Below are positions 27,463 through 36,306 of a DNA stretch of 64,000 nt, one piece after another. The stretch's first letter is position 1. Every line of letters starts with the position of its first letter. A program made the translations under genes and the position numbers. This DNA is from Niveispirillum sp943371025 (GTDB lineage: Bacteria; Pseudomonadota; Alphaproteobacteria; Azospirillales; Azospirillaceae). The stretch lies in the NCBI GenBank assembly GCA_943371025.1, contig CALRTC020000011.1:102397-166396 (forward strand), written 5' to 3'. A model generated the notes under the pieces. The model did no database searches and had not been told where the DNA came from. It saw only the letters and a program-made list of their open reading frames with translations.

Positions 27463-27547
27463 GGAAGTGTCCTTCGCATGAAGATGCGGGATGTCATGGG
27501 GGGGGGCGTTCCGGCGCGCACTCAACATCGCCCGTTGCTCCTTCCTG

Positions 27548-27634
27548 CTTCCCCCGCGAAAGCGGGGGTCCAGGGGCCACAGCCCTGACGCTTGGGTTCA
27601 AGCGGCCCCTGGATCCCCGCTTTCGCGGGGAAGG
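27548..27634. repeat. REP/BIME-like paired palindromic repeat between serC and serA
   Basis: Two units of about 31 bases face each other. The first (27548-27578) contains CCCCCGCGAAAGCGGGGG then TCCAGGGGCC. The second (27604-27634) is nearly its reverse complement, GGCCCCTGGA then CCCCGCTTTCGCGGGG. Each unit is itself a hairpin. This is the layout of REP-type extragenic repeats found in many copies per genome. Confidence 0.7.
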
Positions 27635-27685
27635 CAATAAGGATGGCGGCTTACAGAGCGCGTAACCGGAATGGCAATCAGGAAA

Positions 27686-28843
27686 TCAGCCGGCCTTGAC
27701 CGTTTCATAGGCCCAGTCGAGCCAAGGCAGCAGGGCCACGATGTCGGCATTTTCGACCGTGGCGCCGCCCCAGATGCGGATGCCCGGCGGGGCGTCGCGG
27801 TAGGAGCCGGCGTCCAGCGCCACGCCTTCCTTTTCCAGCAGGCTGGTCAGCTTCTTGGCGATTTCCGCCTGCGCTTCCGCCGGCTGCGCCGTCGCCCAGG
27901 GGTCGACGATCTTCAGGCAGATGGAGGTGCAGGAACGGCTTTCCACATTGTCGGCCAGGAAATCGACCCAGTCGGTCTTGGCAACCCAGTCGGCCACGGC
28001 CTTCAGGTTGGCTTCCGACCGGCCGATCAGCCCTTCCAGACCGCCCACGGACTTGGCCCAGTTCAGGCCGTCCAGCGCGTCTTCCACGGCGATCATCGAG
28101 GGGGTGTTGATCGTCTCACCCTTGAAGATGCCTTCCGACAGCTTGCCATTGCTGGCCATGCGGAAAATCTTCGGCAGCGGCCAGGCCGGCTTGTAGTTCA
28201 GCAGCCGGTCGACGGCGCGGGGGCTCAGCGCGATCATGCCGTGCGCCGCTTCACCGCCCAGCACCTTCTGCCAGGACCAGGTGACGACATCCAGCTTGTC
28301 CCAGGGCAGGTCCATGGCGAACGCGGCGGACGTCGCGTCGCAGATGGTCAGGCCTTCGCGGTCGGCAGCGATCCAGTCACCATTGGCAACGCGGACGCCC
28401 GACGTGGTGCCGTTCCAGGTGAAGACGACATCGCGGGAGAAATCGACGGCGGTGAGGTCGGGCAGCGCGCCGTAACCGGCGACCATCTGACGGACATCGG
28501 TCAGCTTCAACTGCTTGACGACGTCGGTGACCCAATCCTTGCCGAAGGATTCCCAGGCCAGCATGTCGACGCCACGGGCACCCAGCAACGACCACAGCGC
28601 CATTTCAACGGCGCCCGTGTCAGAGGCGGGAACAATGCCCAGCCGGTAATCGGCGGGGATGCCCAGAATTTCCTTGGAGAGGGTAATCACCTGCTCCAGC
28701 TTGGCCTTGCCGGGCTTGGAGCGGTGCGAACGGCCCGTCAGGGCGCCCTTCAGGGCTTCGATCGTCCATCCGGGGCGCTTGGCGCAGGGACCGGACGAGA
28801 ATTGCGGATTGGCGGGGCGATTGCCCGGCTTCGGCGCAGCCAT
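27686..28843 (-). CDS. serC: Phosphoserine aminotransferase
   Basis: 385 residues of class V fold-type I aminotransferase in the alphaproteobacterial SerC group. It contains NPQFSSGPCAKRPGW, GIVPASDTGAVEMALWSLLG, TWNGTTSGVR, ICDATSAAFAMDLPWDKLDVVTWSWQKVLGGEAAHGM (PLP Lys in SWQK) and ETINTPSMIAVEDAL. It converts 3-phosphohydroxypyruvate to phosphoserine, the step after SerA. ATG 28843 has GGAAGGA upstream at good spacing. Confidence 0.96.
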   Translation of the reverse strand: MAAPKPGNRPANPQFSSGPCAKRPGWTIEALKGALTGRSHRSKPGKAKLEQVITLSKEILGIPADYRLGIVPASDTGAVEMALWSLLGARGVDMLAWESFGKDWVTDVVKQLKLTDVRQMVAGYGALPDLTAVDFSRDVVFTWNGTTSGVRVANGDWIAADREGLTICDATSAAFAMDLPWDKLDVVTWSWQKVLGGEAAHGMIALSPRAVDRLLNYKPAWPLPKIFRMASNGKLSEGIFKGETINTPSMIAVEDALDGLNWAKSVGGLEGLIGRSEANLKAVADWVAKTDWVDFLADNVESRSCTSICLKIVDPWATAQPAEAQAEIAKKLTSLLEKEGVALDAGSYRDAPPGIRIWGGATVENADIVALLPWLDWAYETVKAG

Positions 28844-28935
28844 TATGGCTATTCCTTCCAGAATAGTAGCACCCCGTTGGGGGGGTGTGACCCGCCGCCG
28901 AAGCTATTGATTGGGCAGATGCCCGTCAATGGGGC
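28844..28935 (-). promoter_or_regulatory. Structured serC leader, candidate alphaproteobacterial serC-type RNA element
   Basis: The transcript leader before serC can fold into CACCCC...GGGGTG (28870-28875 with 28882-28887), about 25 bases before the start codon. A second hairpin GGGC-ATCT-GCCC (28913-28924) lies upstream. A conserved leader motif upstream of serC is known in alphaproteobacteria; I cannot match its consensus by eye, so this is a position-based candidate. Confidence 0.35.
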
Positions 28936-29082
28936 ATCGCTGTGCGCGGATCAGATTTCTGCTCTGCGAAGCGCGCAGGGGAAATATTGTTTCGCTGCAT
29001 GCTGTGCCCTCAGACGCCGGGCGCCGCCATCCGGCGGCTGGGCTACGGTTCCCTCAGGTGCCGGGCGGCCTCGGCCATGCCT

Positions 29083-30792
29083 TTACCCCATCGGCAGCAG
29101 CGACTTGTCCACCAGGCCCGACTCCAGCATGGCATTGCACAGCTTGAAATAGGCGTCGCGCCGTTCATTGGCGCCGACAAAGCGTTCCAGATAATTCAGG
29201 ATGAATTCCGGGCGCTTCAACGCCTGGGTCAACTGGTCGGCCGCCAATTGCCGTGCCCTGCCCTCCGGCAGCCCGCCACACAGGCGCACGATGGCCAGGA
29301 TACGGTCGGTATAGTTCATGGCCTGGTTGGCCAGGATTTCCGTACGGATGCTGTCGAAGATAGCGCTGTCGAGGATCTCAGCCATCTCCCGCTTCGGCGC
29401 GGCCGGCATGCCGGACATGACGATGCGCCGGGCCATGGTGCCCAGCGTCTTGATGGCTTCCATGCGGTTACCGACCTCGCGGATGAAATCCTCCGGCACG
29501 ATCAGGCTGCGCAGATATGTCGCGATCTTGGCCTTGGGCGCGTCGCCCGGCGCCGTTTCGGCAAGCGACAGCACGGTTTCGGCCTTCGCCACGGCGCTGC
29601 GGATGGGGCCGATCAGTTCCGACATGGACTCGGGCTGGATCAACCGGTCGGCGCGTTGGGCCAGTGCCTCCAACACCTCCTCGTCCCGGGCCAGCAGGGG
29701 GGCATGCTTGCGCAGATAGGTGATGACCTCCACGGTCGCTTCCATCTCATCCCGGATGCCCCGGTCGCTGCGCAACGGCAGGCGGGAATGCAGATGCCGC
29801 AGCAGGCCCATGCGCAGTTCCGCCATGGTGCGCGGCAGCACGCCTTCGGACAACAGCATGGACAGGGCCTTCACGCCGGCCGGCTGCTCCTCGCCCCCGT
29901 CCCCGGCCAGATTGCCGACATAAAGGTCGATGGCGTTCAACACCAGTTCCAGGCGCAGGCGCTCCTTGCCGGCCAATTCCTTCAGCGCCAGGGGCGAGGC
30001 CAGAAGCTCTGCGGCCAGACTGTCCAGGATGCGCATTTCCCGCACGGACAGTTCGGGCGTGTAGAGCAGGAACAGCCGATCCAGCTTTTCCACCCAGCCC
30101 TTGGCATCGGCCAGATGGGCCGCCACGGCCCGGTAGAGATAGCCGGCCAGCCCGTCAGCCGGTCCCTTGTACCCGTCCGCCACGGCCAGCAGGCCGCCAT
30201 CCCCGATGCGGGCCGGCGGATTGCCCTTCGCAGCCTTGACCAGCGCGGACAGGCCGTTATCGGCGATCGACATCAGTTCCTTCATGCGGGCGACGGCCGT
30301 CTGCTTGGTGCCGCGCACCTGCACCGAGGCCACGCGCTGCAGCGCTCCCTGCACCGTGGTCCCGGCGCCATCCAGGGCGCGGGCATGCACCTCGTAGGTC
30401 AGGAGTTCCAGCGGGGTCAGCCGCTTTTCATCCAGATATTTGGCAAAGAAGGTGCGGAAGATCTGGCGCTGCACGTCCCCCATCAGGTCTTCCGGCTTGT
30501 CGCACCAGGATGCGTCACGACCGGGATTGGCGCGTGCCAGCGGGTCCGCCTCCTGCACACCGCTGCGCAGGCGCTTGACCATGGTCACCGTCGTGCTGAA
30601 TTCATGGTCCCTATAGTCGGAACGGCGGACAAGCCGGATGCCGTCCACCTCGGCGCGCTGGACCAGCATCGCCGCTGACGGCTCCAGTTGACGCAGGTCA
30701 GGCGACTCCCTTACGACGAGCCAGATGTCGCCGTGAAAACTATGGAGTTCGTAGACCGTCTGGACGGTGCCGATGAGTTTCTGTTTGTCCAC
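29083..30792 (-). CDS. Hypothetical protein, helical, about 569 residues
   Basis: A large soluble helical protein with no signal peptide. The N-terminal region (LIGTVQTVYELHSFHGDIWLVV, TTVTMVKRL) has beta character. The rest looks like stacked helices, including LFLLYTPELSVREMRILDSLAAEL, RIVMSGMPAAPKREMAEILDSAIFDSI and LNYLERFVGANERRDAYFKLCNAML. No family is recognised. GTG 30792 (VDKQKLIG) is preferred. The frame is open to 31011, but the upstream residues look non-coding and run into the 3' end of the next gene. It is on the same strand as serC, 239 bases upstream of it. Confidence 0.7.
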   Translation of the reverse strand: MDKQKLIGTVQTVYELHSFHGDIWLVVRESPDLRQLEPSAAMLVQRAEVDGIRLVRRSDYRDHEFSTTVTMVKRLRSGVQEADPLARANPGRDASWCDKPEDLMGDVQRQIFRTFFAKYLDEKRLTPLELLTYEVHARALDGAGTTVQGALQRVASVQVRGTKQTAVARMKELMSIADNGLSALVKAAKGNPPARIGDGGLLAVADGYKGPADGLAGYLYRAVAAHLADAKGWVEKLDRLFLLYTPELSVREMRILDSLAAELLASPLALKELAGKERLRLELVLNAIDLYVGNLAGDGGEEQPAGVKALSMLLSEGVLPRTMAELRMGLLRHLHSRLPLRSDRGIRDEMEATVEVITYLRKHAPLLARDEEVLEALAQRADRLIQPESMSELIGPIRSAVAKAETVLSLAETAPGDAPKAKIATYLRSLIVPEDFIREVGNRMEAIKTLGTMARRIVMSGMPAAPKREMAEILDSAIFDSIRTEILANQAMNYTDRILAIVRLCGGLPEGRARQLAADQLTQALKRPEFILNYLERFVGANERRDAYFKLCNAMLESGLVDKSLLPMG

Positions 30793-30989
30793 AGGCCAAG
30801 GCTCAGGAAATAACCGTCCGACGTGCCAGTCACCGGGTGGCGGCCGACGCCAAGGGCCGGGTGATCTGCAAGCACGGCCATCTTGCTCAATTCTCCATCC
30901 GGGGTAAACAGTGTAATAACGGCTGAGGATGTTATTACGAAAGGCATAGGCCAAAAATACAATCCCCGCACGCACAAACGCCGGATAAA

Positions 30990-31433
30990 TCAGGCGATAG
31001 GCGGCCGCCACATGGCACGCTCTGGTTGATCAAGAGCCCGGAATCCATACTGCCGGTACAGGCCGTGCGCATCGGCCGTGAACAGCAGGAATCGGCGCAA
31101 ACCGGCCCATTCCGGCCGTTCAACGACCGTGCTGACCAGGAACTTGCCGAGCCCTTTTCCGCGCCGTCCCTCGTCCACCCAGACATCAGCCAAATAACCG
31201 AAGCTGGTGTGATCGGTAACCACCCGGCAATAGCCGATTTGGAAACAATTGAAATCATAGAGCCCGATGGCAACGGAATGACGCGCGGCGCGCTCCACTT
31301 TCTCGCGGGCGATTCCCGGCGACCAGTAGCTGGCCGCCAGGGCGGGATGGATCACATCGAAATCCAGCCGCGACGGATCTGAGGAGATCAGATACCCGTC
31401 CTCCCGCCGCACTTCCCAATGGGCCTGATGCAT
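30990..31433 (-). CDS. GNAT family N-acetyltransferase
   Basis: 147 residues. The acetyl-CoA binding motif A is LADVWVDEGRRGKGLGKFLV, and a C-terminal YRQYGFRALDQPERAMWRP is typical of small GNAT enzymes. The substrate is unknown. It is probably the last gene of a six-gene operon; it starts 15 bases after the LysE-type exporter stop codon. Confidence 0.88.
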   Translation of the reverse strand: MHQAHWEVRREDGYLISSDPSRLDFDVIHPALAASYWSPGIAREKVERAARHSVAIGLYDFNCFQIGYCRVVTDHTSFGYLADVWVDEGRRGKGLGKFLVSTVVERPEWAGLRRFLLFTADAHGLYRQYGFRALDQPERAMWRPPIA

Positions 31434-31448
31434 TTTCCTGCTCCTTGA

Positions 31449-32099
31449 TCAGCGGCTCACGGCCATGTGGGCGGCCAGCCCCGCCAGAACCGACCCCATC
31501 ACCAGCCTCTGCGCCCGCGCCCAGAAGGGTCTGGTGGCAAGGAAGCGGGCAAAGGTGCCGGCAATCAGGATGAAGGTGCCGTTCACCGTCATGCTGATGC
31601 CGATCTGCAGGGTGCCCAGCAACAGCCCCTGCACCAGGACCGACCCGCGCGCGGGGTCGATGAACTGCGGCAGCAGCGACAGGTACAAAAGCAGGGCCTT
31701 TGGGTTCAGCAGGTTGGTGACCAGACCCATGGTGAACAGGCGCAAGCGTCCATCCGGCGGCAGGTCGCGCACTTGGAAAGGGGACTGGCCGCCGGGGCGC
31801 AGCGCGTTCCAGGCCAACCAGCCCAGATAGGCCGCACCGGCCCAGCGGATGGCCGTGAAGGCCAGCGGCAGGGCGGCCAGCACGGCCGTCAGACCCAGCA
31901 CGGTCAGCATCAGGAAGATACAGAAGCCGACCCCGACCCCGACCAACGACATCAACCCGGCCATCCGTCCCTGGCAGATGGAACGGGAGACCAGATAGGC
32001 CATGTTGGGTCCGGGCGTCAGCGCCATGCCCAGACACAGGGCCGCAAAGCCCGCGACGACCGCCGGGGGCACGGGCAGATGAAAAAGACCGGCATCCAT
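31449..32099 (-). CDS. LysE family translocator
   Basis: 216 residues with six predicted membrane segments. The family motif GMALTPGPNMAYLVSRSICQGR lies near the N terminus, followed by NLLNPKALLLYLSLLPQF. LysE/RhtB proteins export amino acids or related small metabolites. Its start codon overlaps the stop codon of the DJ-1/PfpI gene (TGATG), implying translational coupling. Confidence 0.92.
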   Translation of the reverse strand: MDAGLFHLPVPPAVVAGFAALCLGMALTPGPNMAYLVSRSICQGRMAGLMSLVGVGVGFCIFLMLTVLGLTAVLAALPLAFTAIRWAGAAYLGWLAWNALRPGGQSPFQVRDLPPDGRLRLFTMGLVTNLLNPKALLLYLSLLPQFIDPARGSVLVQGLLLGTLQIGISMTVNGTFILIAGTFARFLATRPFWARAQRLVMGSVLAGLAAHMAVSR

Positions 32100-32689
32100 C
32101 ACGCAGCCCCCTCCCGCCCGTTCACGGCCACTTCCTCTGCGACCAAGGCCGCCAGTTCCGGTCCGGCCAACCTGTCGACCATCCAGCGGACCAGGTCCAG
32201 GTTGGCCATGCACCCGGCGGCCGTGGCGATATTGCCGTCCACCACCAATCCGTCATCGACATGGATGGCCCCCAGGTCGCGCAGACGACCGATGGCGTCG
32301 GGCCAGGCATAGGTCGTTGCCCGGCGCCCGCGCAAATGCCCCAGTGCTGCCAGGATCAGCGATCCGGAACATTGCGCGGCCAGCAATTGCCGGTCGGGGT
32401 CCAGCCCCGCCAGACGGGCCAGATAGGCGGTATCACGATGCAGGGCGCGGGTGACGCTGCCACTGGTGAACATCACCGCGTCGGCGGCCGCGGCCTCCTC
32501 CACCGGGCCATGCATGGCGACCGGCAGGCCAGTGCGGGAGACATGCTGATCCGCCGTGCCCAGAAGGCGCACGCGCCATTGATCAGGGGGCAGCCGCCCG
32601 GCCTGAAGCGGCCGGTTCAACAGATCCCAGGGCATGAACAGGTCGATGTCGGTGAAACCGTCAAAAGCGATGATGGCGATGGTGGGCAT
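32099..32689 (-). CDS. DJ-1/PfpI family protein
   Basis: 196 residues. The N terminus IAIIAFDGFTDIDLFMPWDLLNR and the nucleophile-elbow LLAAQCSGSLILAALG (Cys 107) identify the class I glutamine amidotransferase-like DJ-1/PfpI fold. Members include isonitrile hydratases, glyoxalases and chaperones. The specific activity cannot be assigned. ATG 32689 has GGGGGAG upstream. It lies between a PhzF protein and a LysE exporter. Confidence 0.88.
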   Translation of the reverse strand: MPTIAIIAFDGFTDIDLFMPWDLLNRPLQAGRLPPDQWRVRLLGTADQHVSRTGLPVAMHGPVEEAAAADAVMFTSGSVTRALHRDTAYLARLAGLDPDRQLLAAQCSGSLILAALGHLRGRRATTYAWPDAIGRLRDLGAIHVDDGLVVDGNIATAAGCMANLDLVRWMVDRLAGPELAALVAEEVAVNGREGAA

Positions 32690-32706
32690 GGGACTCCCCC
32701 TGTCGG

Positions 32707-33501
32707 TCAGGCGACGGGAACCTGGATGGTGCCTTCCAGATACAGGACAGCGCGGCCGGCGATATGCACGCGGTCGCCCAGCAGCCGGCAGTGCAAGGTA
32801 CCGCCGCGCGCCGACACCTGCCGCGCCTCCAGCGCCGTCCGGCCCAACCGATCCGCCCAATAGGGGATCAGGGTACAATGGGCGGAACCCGTCACGGGGT
32901 CTTCCGGAATGCCGTCCATGGGCGCGAAGAATCGGGAGACGAAATCGACACCCCCTTCTCCCGGTCCCGTGACGATGACCATCCGGCCCACCCCGGACAG
33001 CAGCGACATATCGGGTGTCAGGGCGCGCACCGTGGCGGCATCCTTGTAGACGACGAACCAGTCCCTGGCCGCCAGCACCCGCTCGGGCGTCGGGCCGCCC
33101 AGGGCCTTCAGCAGATCGGGGTGGACCTCCGCCGGCTGCGGCGCGCGCGTCGGAAAATCCAGGGTGTACAGACCGTCGGCATGGTCGACGCGCAATTCCC
33201 CGGCCACCTTGGTCCGGAACACGATCCGGTTGGCGTCCCGGTCGATGAAATTGCGGATGATGAAGGCTGAGGCCAGGGTGGCATGGCCGCAGAGATCGAT
33301 CTCGTTGACCGGTGTGAACCAGCGGATGAACCAGGCCTCCCCGTCACGGACGAAGAAGGCGGTCTCCGCCAGATTATTCTCGGCGGCGATCGACTGCATC
33401 ACCGCTTCCGGCAGCCATTGTTCCAGCGGAACAATGGCTGCCGGATTGCCGCCGAACAGCGTATCGGTGAAGGCGTCGACCTGATAAAGCGGCAGGCGCA
33501 T
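32707..33501 (-). CDS. PhzF family isomerase-like protein
   Basis: 264 residues. The PhzF fold is visible from MRLPLYQVDAFTDTLFGGNPAAIV, with the conserved catalytic Glu (residue 46) in AAENNLAETAFFV, then WFTPVNEIDLCGHATLASAF and FFAPMDGIPEDPVTGSAHC. PhzF proteins are diaminopimelate-epimerase-like isomerases. There are no other phenazine genes here, so the substrate is unknown. ATG 33501 follows GGAGAT. Confidence 0.93.
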   Translation of the reverse strand: MRLPLYQVDAFTDTLFGGNPAAIVPLEQWLPEAVMQSIAAENNLAETAFFVRDGEAWFIRWFTPVNEIDLCGHATLASAFIIRNFIDRDANRIVFRTKVAGELRVDHADGLYTLDFPTRAPQPAEVHPDLLKALGGPTPERVLAARDWFVVYKDAATVRALTPDMSLLSGVGRMVIVTGPGEGGVDFVSRFFAPMDGIPEDPVTGSAHCTLIPYWADRLGRTALEARQVSARGGTLHCRLLGDRVHIAGRAVLYLEGTIQVPVA

Positions 33502-33546
33502 AAGGATCTCCAGGGTTCCAGATCGCAATGGACGGCGCGGGGGCGA

Positions 33547-33978
33547 TCACAGCGCCGTAAAGTCGAAAGCGTTGTCCAGCGGGGCCAGCCCGGCCTGCGG
33601 GTAGTAGGTCATGGCCCCCGGCGCCGACAGCAGCAGGCAGCGCACGGGCCAGCGGCCCGGCGTAACGTCGCGTGACGCGGCATCGCGGGTTTCCACCATC
33701 AGCCGCTTGCCGATGCCCCGTCCCTGAAACGCCTTGTCCACGGCCAGGTCGGACAGATAGCAGCAGAAGGCGAAATCGGTGACCGAGCGGGCAACACCGA
33801 CCAGCAGGCGGCCCGCCCGCGCCGTCACCATCAGATTGGCATGGCGCAGCATGGACTCGATGCGGGCGGGATCATCGACAGGGCGGCGTTCAGCCAGACC
33901 GGAGCGCTTCAGCACGTCGATGAATTCTGCTGTGCGCAGCCGCGCTTCCACGGCGTAGGTAACTTCCATGTCGGGCAT
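33547..33978 (-). CDS. GNAT family N-acetyltransferase
   Basis: 143 residues. Acetyl-CoA motif: LSDLAVDKAFQGRGIGKRLMVETR; the end YYPQAGLAPLDNAFDFTAL is typical of the family. ATG 33978 is supported by AGGAGG at good spacing. It is second in the operon that starts with the LysE-type gene at 34676. Confidence 0.9.
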   Translation of the reverse strand: MPDMEVTYAVEARLRTAEFIDVLKRSGLAERRPVDDPARIESMLRHANLMVTARAGRLLVGVARSVTDFAFCCYLSDLAVDKAFQGRGIGKRLMVETRDAASRDVTPGRWPVRCLLLSAPGAMTYYPQAGLAPLDNAFDFTAL

Positions 33979-34076
33979 CGGCCCCTCCTGCTGTCGCACC
34001 CTGTGGCGATGCGAGACAAGTACGGGTACAATCGACACAATATAGGGTCAATACGCCAACTTGTACCGATGACAAG

Positions 34077-34676
34077 TTACAGCAGAAGCAGGGCCGATGC
34101 CGCCGTCGCCAGCCCCAGCGCACCGTTGAACAGGCGCAGATGCAGATCATCGCGCAGCCAACGCCCCATGGCCTGACCGAACAGCACCCAGACCAGGGTA
34201 CAGGGCATGCCGACAAAGATGAACATGGCGGTGATGGTCAGGATGCTGCCCCATTCGCCCAGTTGCGGCATGCGGAAAATGGCATGGACGGAAATGGCCA
34301 TGGCCAGCCCTTTGGGGTTGATGAACTGGAAGGCAACGGCCTGCCAGAAGCTCAAGGGCCTGGCCCGCGATCCCGCTTCGGGTCGGCCAGCGGTGGCGAT
34401 TTTCCAAGCCAGATAAAGCATATAGGCCATGCCAGCATATTTCAGCCCCTGTTCCAGCAGGGGAACCGCCCTCATCACGGCCTCGCCGCCGACACCGGCC
34501 AGCAGCACCAGCGTGCCGAAGCCGGCGACGATCCCGCCCATGTTGGGCAGGGTGCGGCGGAAGCCGAAGGTCGCCCCGCTGGCTGCCAGGATCATGTTGT
34601 TGGGGCCGGGCGTGACGGACGTGGCGATGCAATAGGCCGCCAGTGCTGCCAAGGGTTCCAGAAGACCAGTATCCAT
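34077..34676 (-). CDS. LysE family translocator
   Basis: 199 residues, six membrane segments, and the LysE/RhtB motif CIATSVTPGPNNMILAASGATFGFRRT followed by QFINPKGLAMAISVHAIF. It exports an amino acid or related metabolite. It is the first gene of a same-strand group of six and diverges from the MocR regulator gene. A 22-bp palindrome (34695-34716) lies right before its ribosome site, suggesting control by that regulator. Confidence 0.92.
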   Translation of the reverse strand: MDTGLLEPLAALAAYCIATSVTPGPNNMILAASGATFGFRRTLPNMGGIVAGFGTLVLLAGVGGEAVMRAVPLLEQGLKYAGMAYMLYLAWKIATAGRPEAGSRARPLSFWQAVAFQFINPKGLAMAISVHAIFRMPQLGEWGSILTITAMFIFVGMPCTLVWVLFGQAMGRWLRDDLHLRLFNGALGLATAASALLLL

Positions 34677-34694
34677 CACACCCCCTCTTGCCAG

Positions 34695-34716
34695 GGTGAC
34701 AATCGCGATTGTCACC
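34695..34716. promoter_or_regulatory. 22-bp perfect palindrome, likely MocR operator
   Basis: The left half GGTGACAATCG is mirrored exactly by CGATTGTCACC. It lies 18 bases from the LysE-type start codon and shares the TGACAATC half-site with the second inverted repeat in the same gap (34804-34847). Confidence 0.65.
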
Positions 34717-34803
34717 AGCCATGTCCGGAATTGTCCCCATTACGTCCGTTAGAAGTCTTGCGCCGGACGTGCAGGCGGAATAGGATCGAGACAATTAAGC
34801 GTC

Positions 34804-34847
34804 AGGGTCAGGATTGTCAGCATTGCATTGATGACAATCCTGACCCT
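34804..34847. promoter_or_regulatory. 16-bp perfect inverted repeat before the MocR gene
   Basis: AGGGTCAGGATTGTCA (34804-34819) and TGACAATCCTGACCCT (34832-34847) are exact reverse complements with a 12-base spacer. The repeat ends 16 bases before the regulator's start codon. It contains the same GATTGTCA/TGACAATC half-sites as the palindrome at 34695-34716. Confidence 0.65.
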
Positions 34848-34863
34848 TGCAGGGACAAGTCGC

Positions 34864-36285
34864 ATGAATGAGCCCGCCATCACCCGCTGGCGCCCTCGCA
34901 TTGACGGGCGGCCGGGTCCGCTCTACCGGGCCATCGCCACGGCCCTGGCCGAGGATATCGGCAATGGCACGCTGCCACCCGGCACGCGCCTGCCCACCCA
35001 TCGCGACCTGGCCTGGGACCTGAAGGTGACCGTGGGCACCATCACCCGTGCCTATCAGGAAGCCGAGCGCCAGGGGCTGATCGGCGGAGAGGTGGGGCGC
35101 GGCACCTTCGTGCGCGATCCGCGGCGCCTGACCGACCCCGCGGTGGAAGCAGGGGGCAGCCTGTCGGGCGCGCCCCAGGGCCTGATCGACCTGTCGGTCA
35201 ACGCGACCGCCCTGTGGCAGGACGCGAGCGCCCTGTCGACCGCCACCATGGCCGTGGCGCAATGGCCGGACCTGCCCAACCTGATGTCCTACCAGACGCC
35301 GCTGGGCCATCCTCGCCTGCGCGGCGCCATCGCCGACTGGCTGGGCGACAGCGCCAACATGCATGTCACGGCCGATCAGGTGCTGCTGGCCGCCGGCGGC
35401 CAGGGCGCCATGCAGGTGGCGCTGGCGGCCGTAACGCGGCCGGGTGACACGCTGCTGGTCGAGCAGCTCACATATCCCGGGCTGCGCGCCCTGGCGCTGC
35501 ATCTGGGTTTGCGCCTGATCCCCGTGGCCATGGACGCCGAAGGTCTGCTGCCGGACGCCGTGGAACAGGCAGCCCGCGCCCACGGCGCGCATGCGCTCTA
35601 CTGTATGCCGACCTTGCAGAACCCCACCACCATCACCCTGTCGCCGGAACGCCGCCGCGCCCTGGTGGATGTGGCGCATCGCATGGGCGTGATGATCATC
35701 GAAGATGATGTCTATGGCTTCCTGAAACAGCCGGCCCCCGCCACGCTGTACAGCCTGGCGCCCGACGTGACGATCTATGTCAGCAGCCTGTCCAAATCCC
35801 TGTTTCCAGGCCTGCGCACGGGTTATGTCGTGGGGCCGCGCCCGCTGTTCGATCGCATGGCCACGGTCTTGCGCGCCACCGTGCTGACACCGGCCCATCT
35901 GGGCACGGTCGTGGCGGCCGAACTGATCGACAGCGGCGAAGCCGGACGCATCGCCCAGCGTCGCCGGCAGATGGTGGCCGAACGGCAGGCGGCGGCGCGG
36001 CGCGCCCTGTGCGGCATGGATCTTTCCCTGTCCGACCCGGCCGTCACCCATATGTGGCTGCCCTTGCCCGACCATGTGCGCCGGGATGAACTGGTGCGTG
36101 GCGCCCTGGAACGCGGGGTGAAGGTCACGCCGGCCGATGCCTTCGGCGTGGGGCGGGGAGAGGTGCAGAATGCCATCCGCATCTGCCTGATGGGCGTGGA
36201 CCGGGTCAGCCAGCTGGAACAGGGCCTGCAGGTGGTCGAAGGGCTGATCACCAACCCCGTTGCCAGCAGTGCCGCCTTCGTTTGA
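34864..36285 (+). CDS. MocR/PdxR-type GntR-aminotransferase transcriptional regulator
   Basis: 473 residues. An N-terminal GntR winged helix (LYRAIATALAEDIGNGTLPPGTRLPTHRDLAWDLKVTVGTITRAYQEAERQGLI, about residues 20-75) is fused to a fold-type I aminotransferase domain. The PLP Lys is at about residue 311 in SSLSKSLFPGLRTGYV. MocR proteins sense PLP plus an amino compound and control nearby genes. It diverges from the LysE/GNAT/PhzF/DJ-1 operon, and the gap has matching palindromes, so that operon is its probable target. ATG 34864 follows AGGGAC. Confidence 0.93.
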   Translation: MNEPAITRWRPRIDGRPGPLYRAIATALAEDIGNGTLPPGTRLPTHRDLAWDLKVTVGTITRAYQEAERQGLIGGEVGRGTFVRDPRRLTDPAVEAGGSLSGAPQGLIDLSVNATALWQDASALSTATMAVAQWPDLPNLMSYQTPLGHPRLRGAIADWLGDSANMHVTADQVLLAAGGQGAMQVALAAVTRPGDTLLVEQLTYPGLRALALHLGLRLIPVAMDAEGLLPDAVEQAARAHGAHALYCMPTLQNPTTITLSPERRRALVDVAHRMGVMIIEDDVYGFLKQPAPATLYSLAPDVTIYVSSLSKSLFPGLRTGYVVGPRPLFDRMATVLRATVLTPAHLGTVVAAELIDSGEAGRIAQRRRQMVAERQAAARRALCGMDLSLSDPAVTHMWLPLPDHVRRDELVRGALERGVKVTPADAFGVGRGEVQNAIRICLMGVDRVSQLEQGLQVVEGLITNPVASSAAFV

Positions 36286-36306
36286 TCCACCCTCACGCGA
36301 CGGCGG

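Noticed and set aside
27463..27528. N-terminal extension of serA
   Set aside because: SerA homology begins at MPKVLISDSLS; the added residues look non-coding.
28942..30678. 578-codon plus-strand open frame opposite the unknown protein
   Set aside because: Gln/Gly/His-rich antisense translation; the minus frame has normal helical protein composition.
30711..30977. 88-codon minus-strand open frame near the start of the 569-residue protein
   Set aside because: Out of frame with the larger gene and without coding features; likely a shadow in the intergenic junction.
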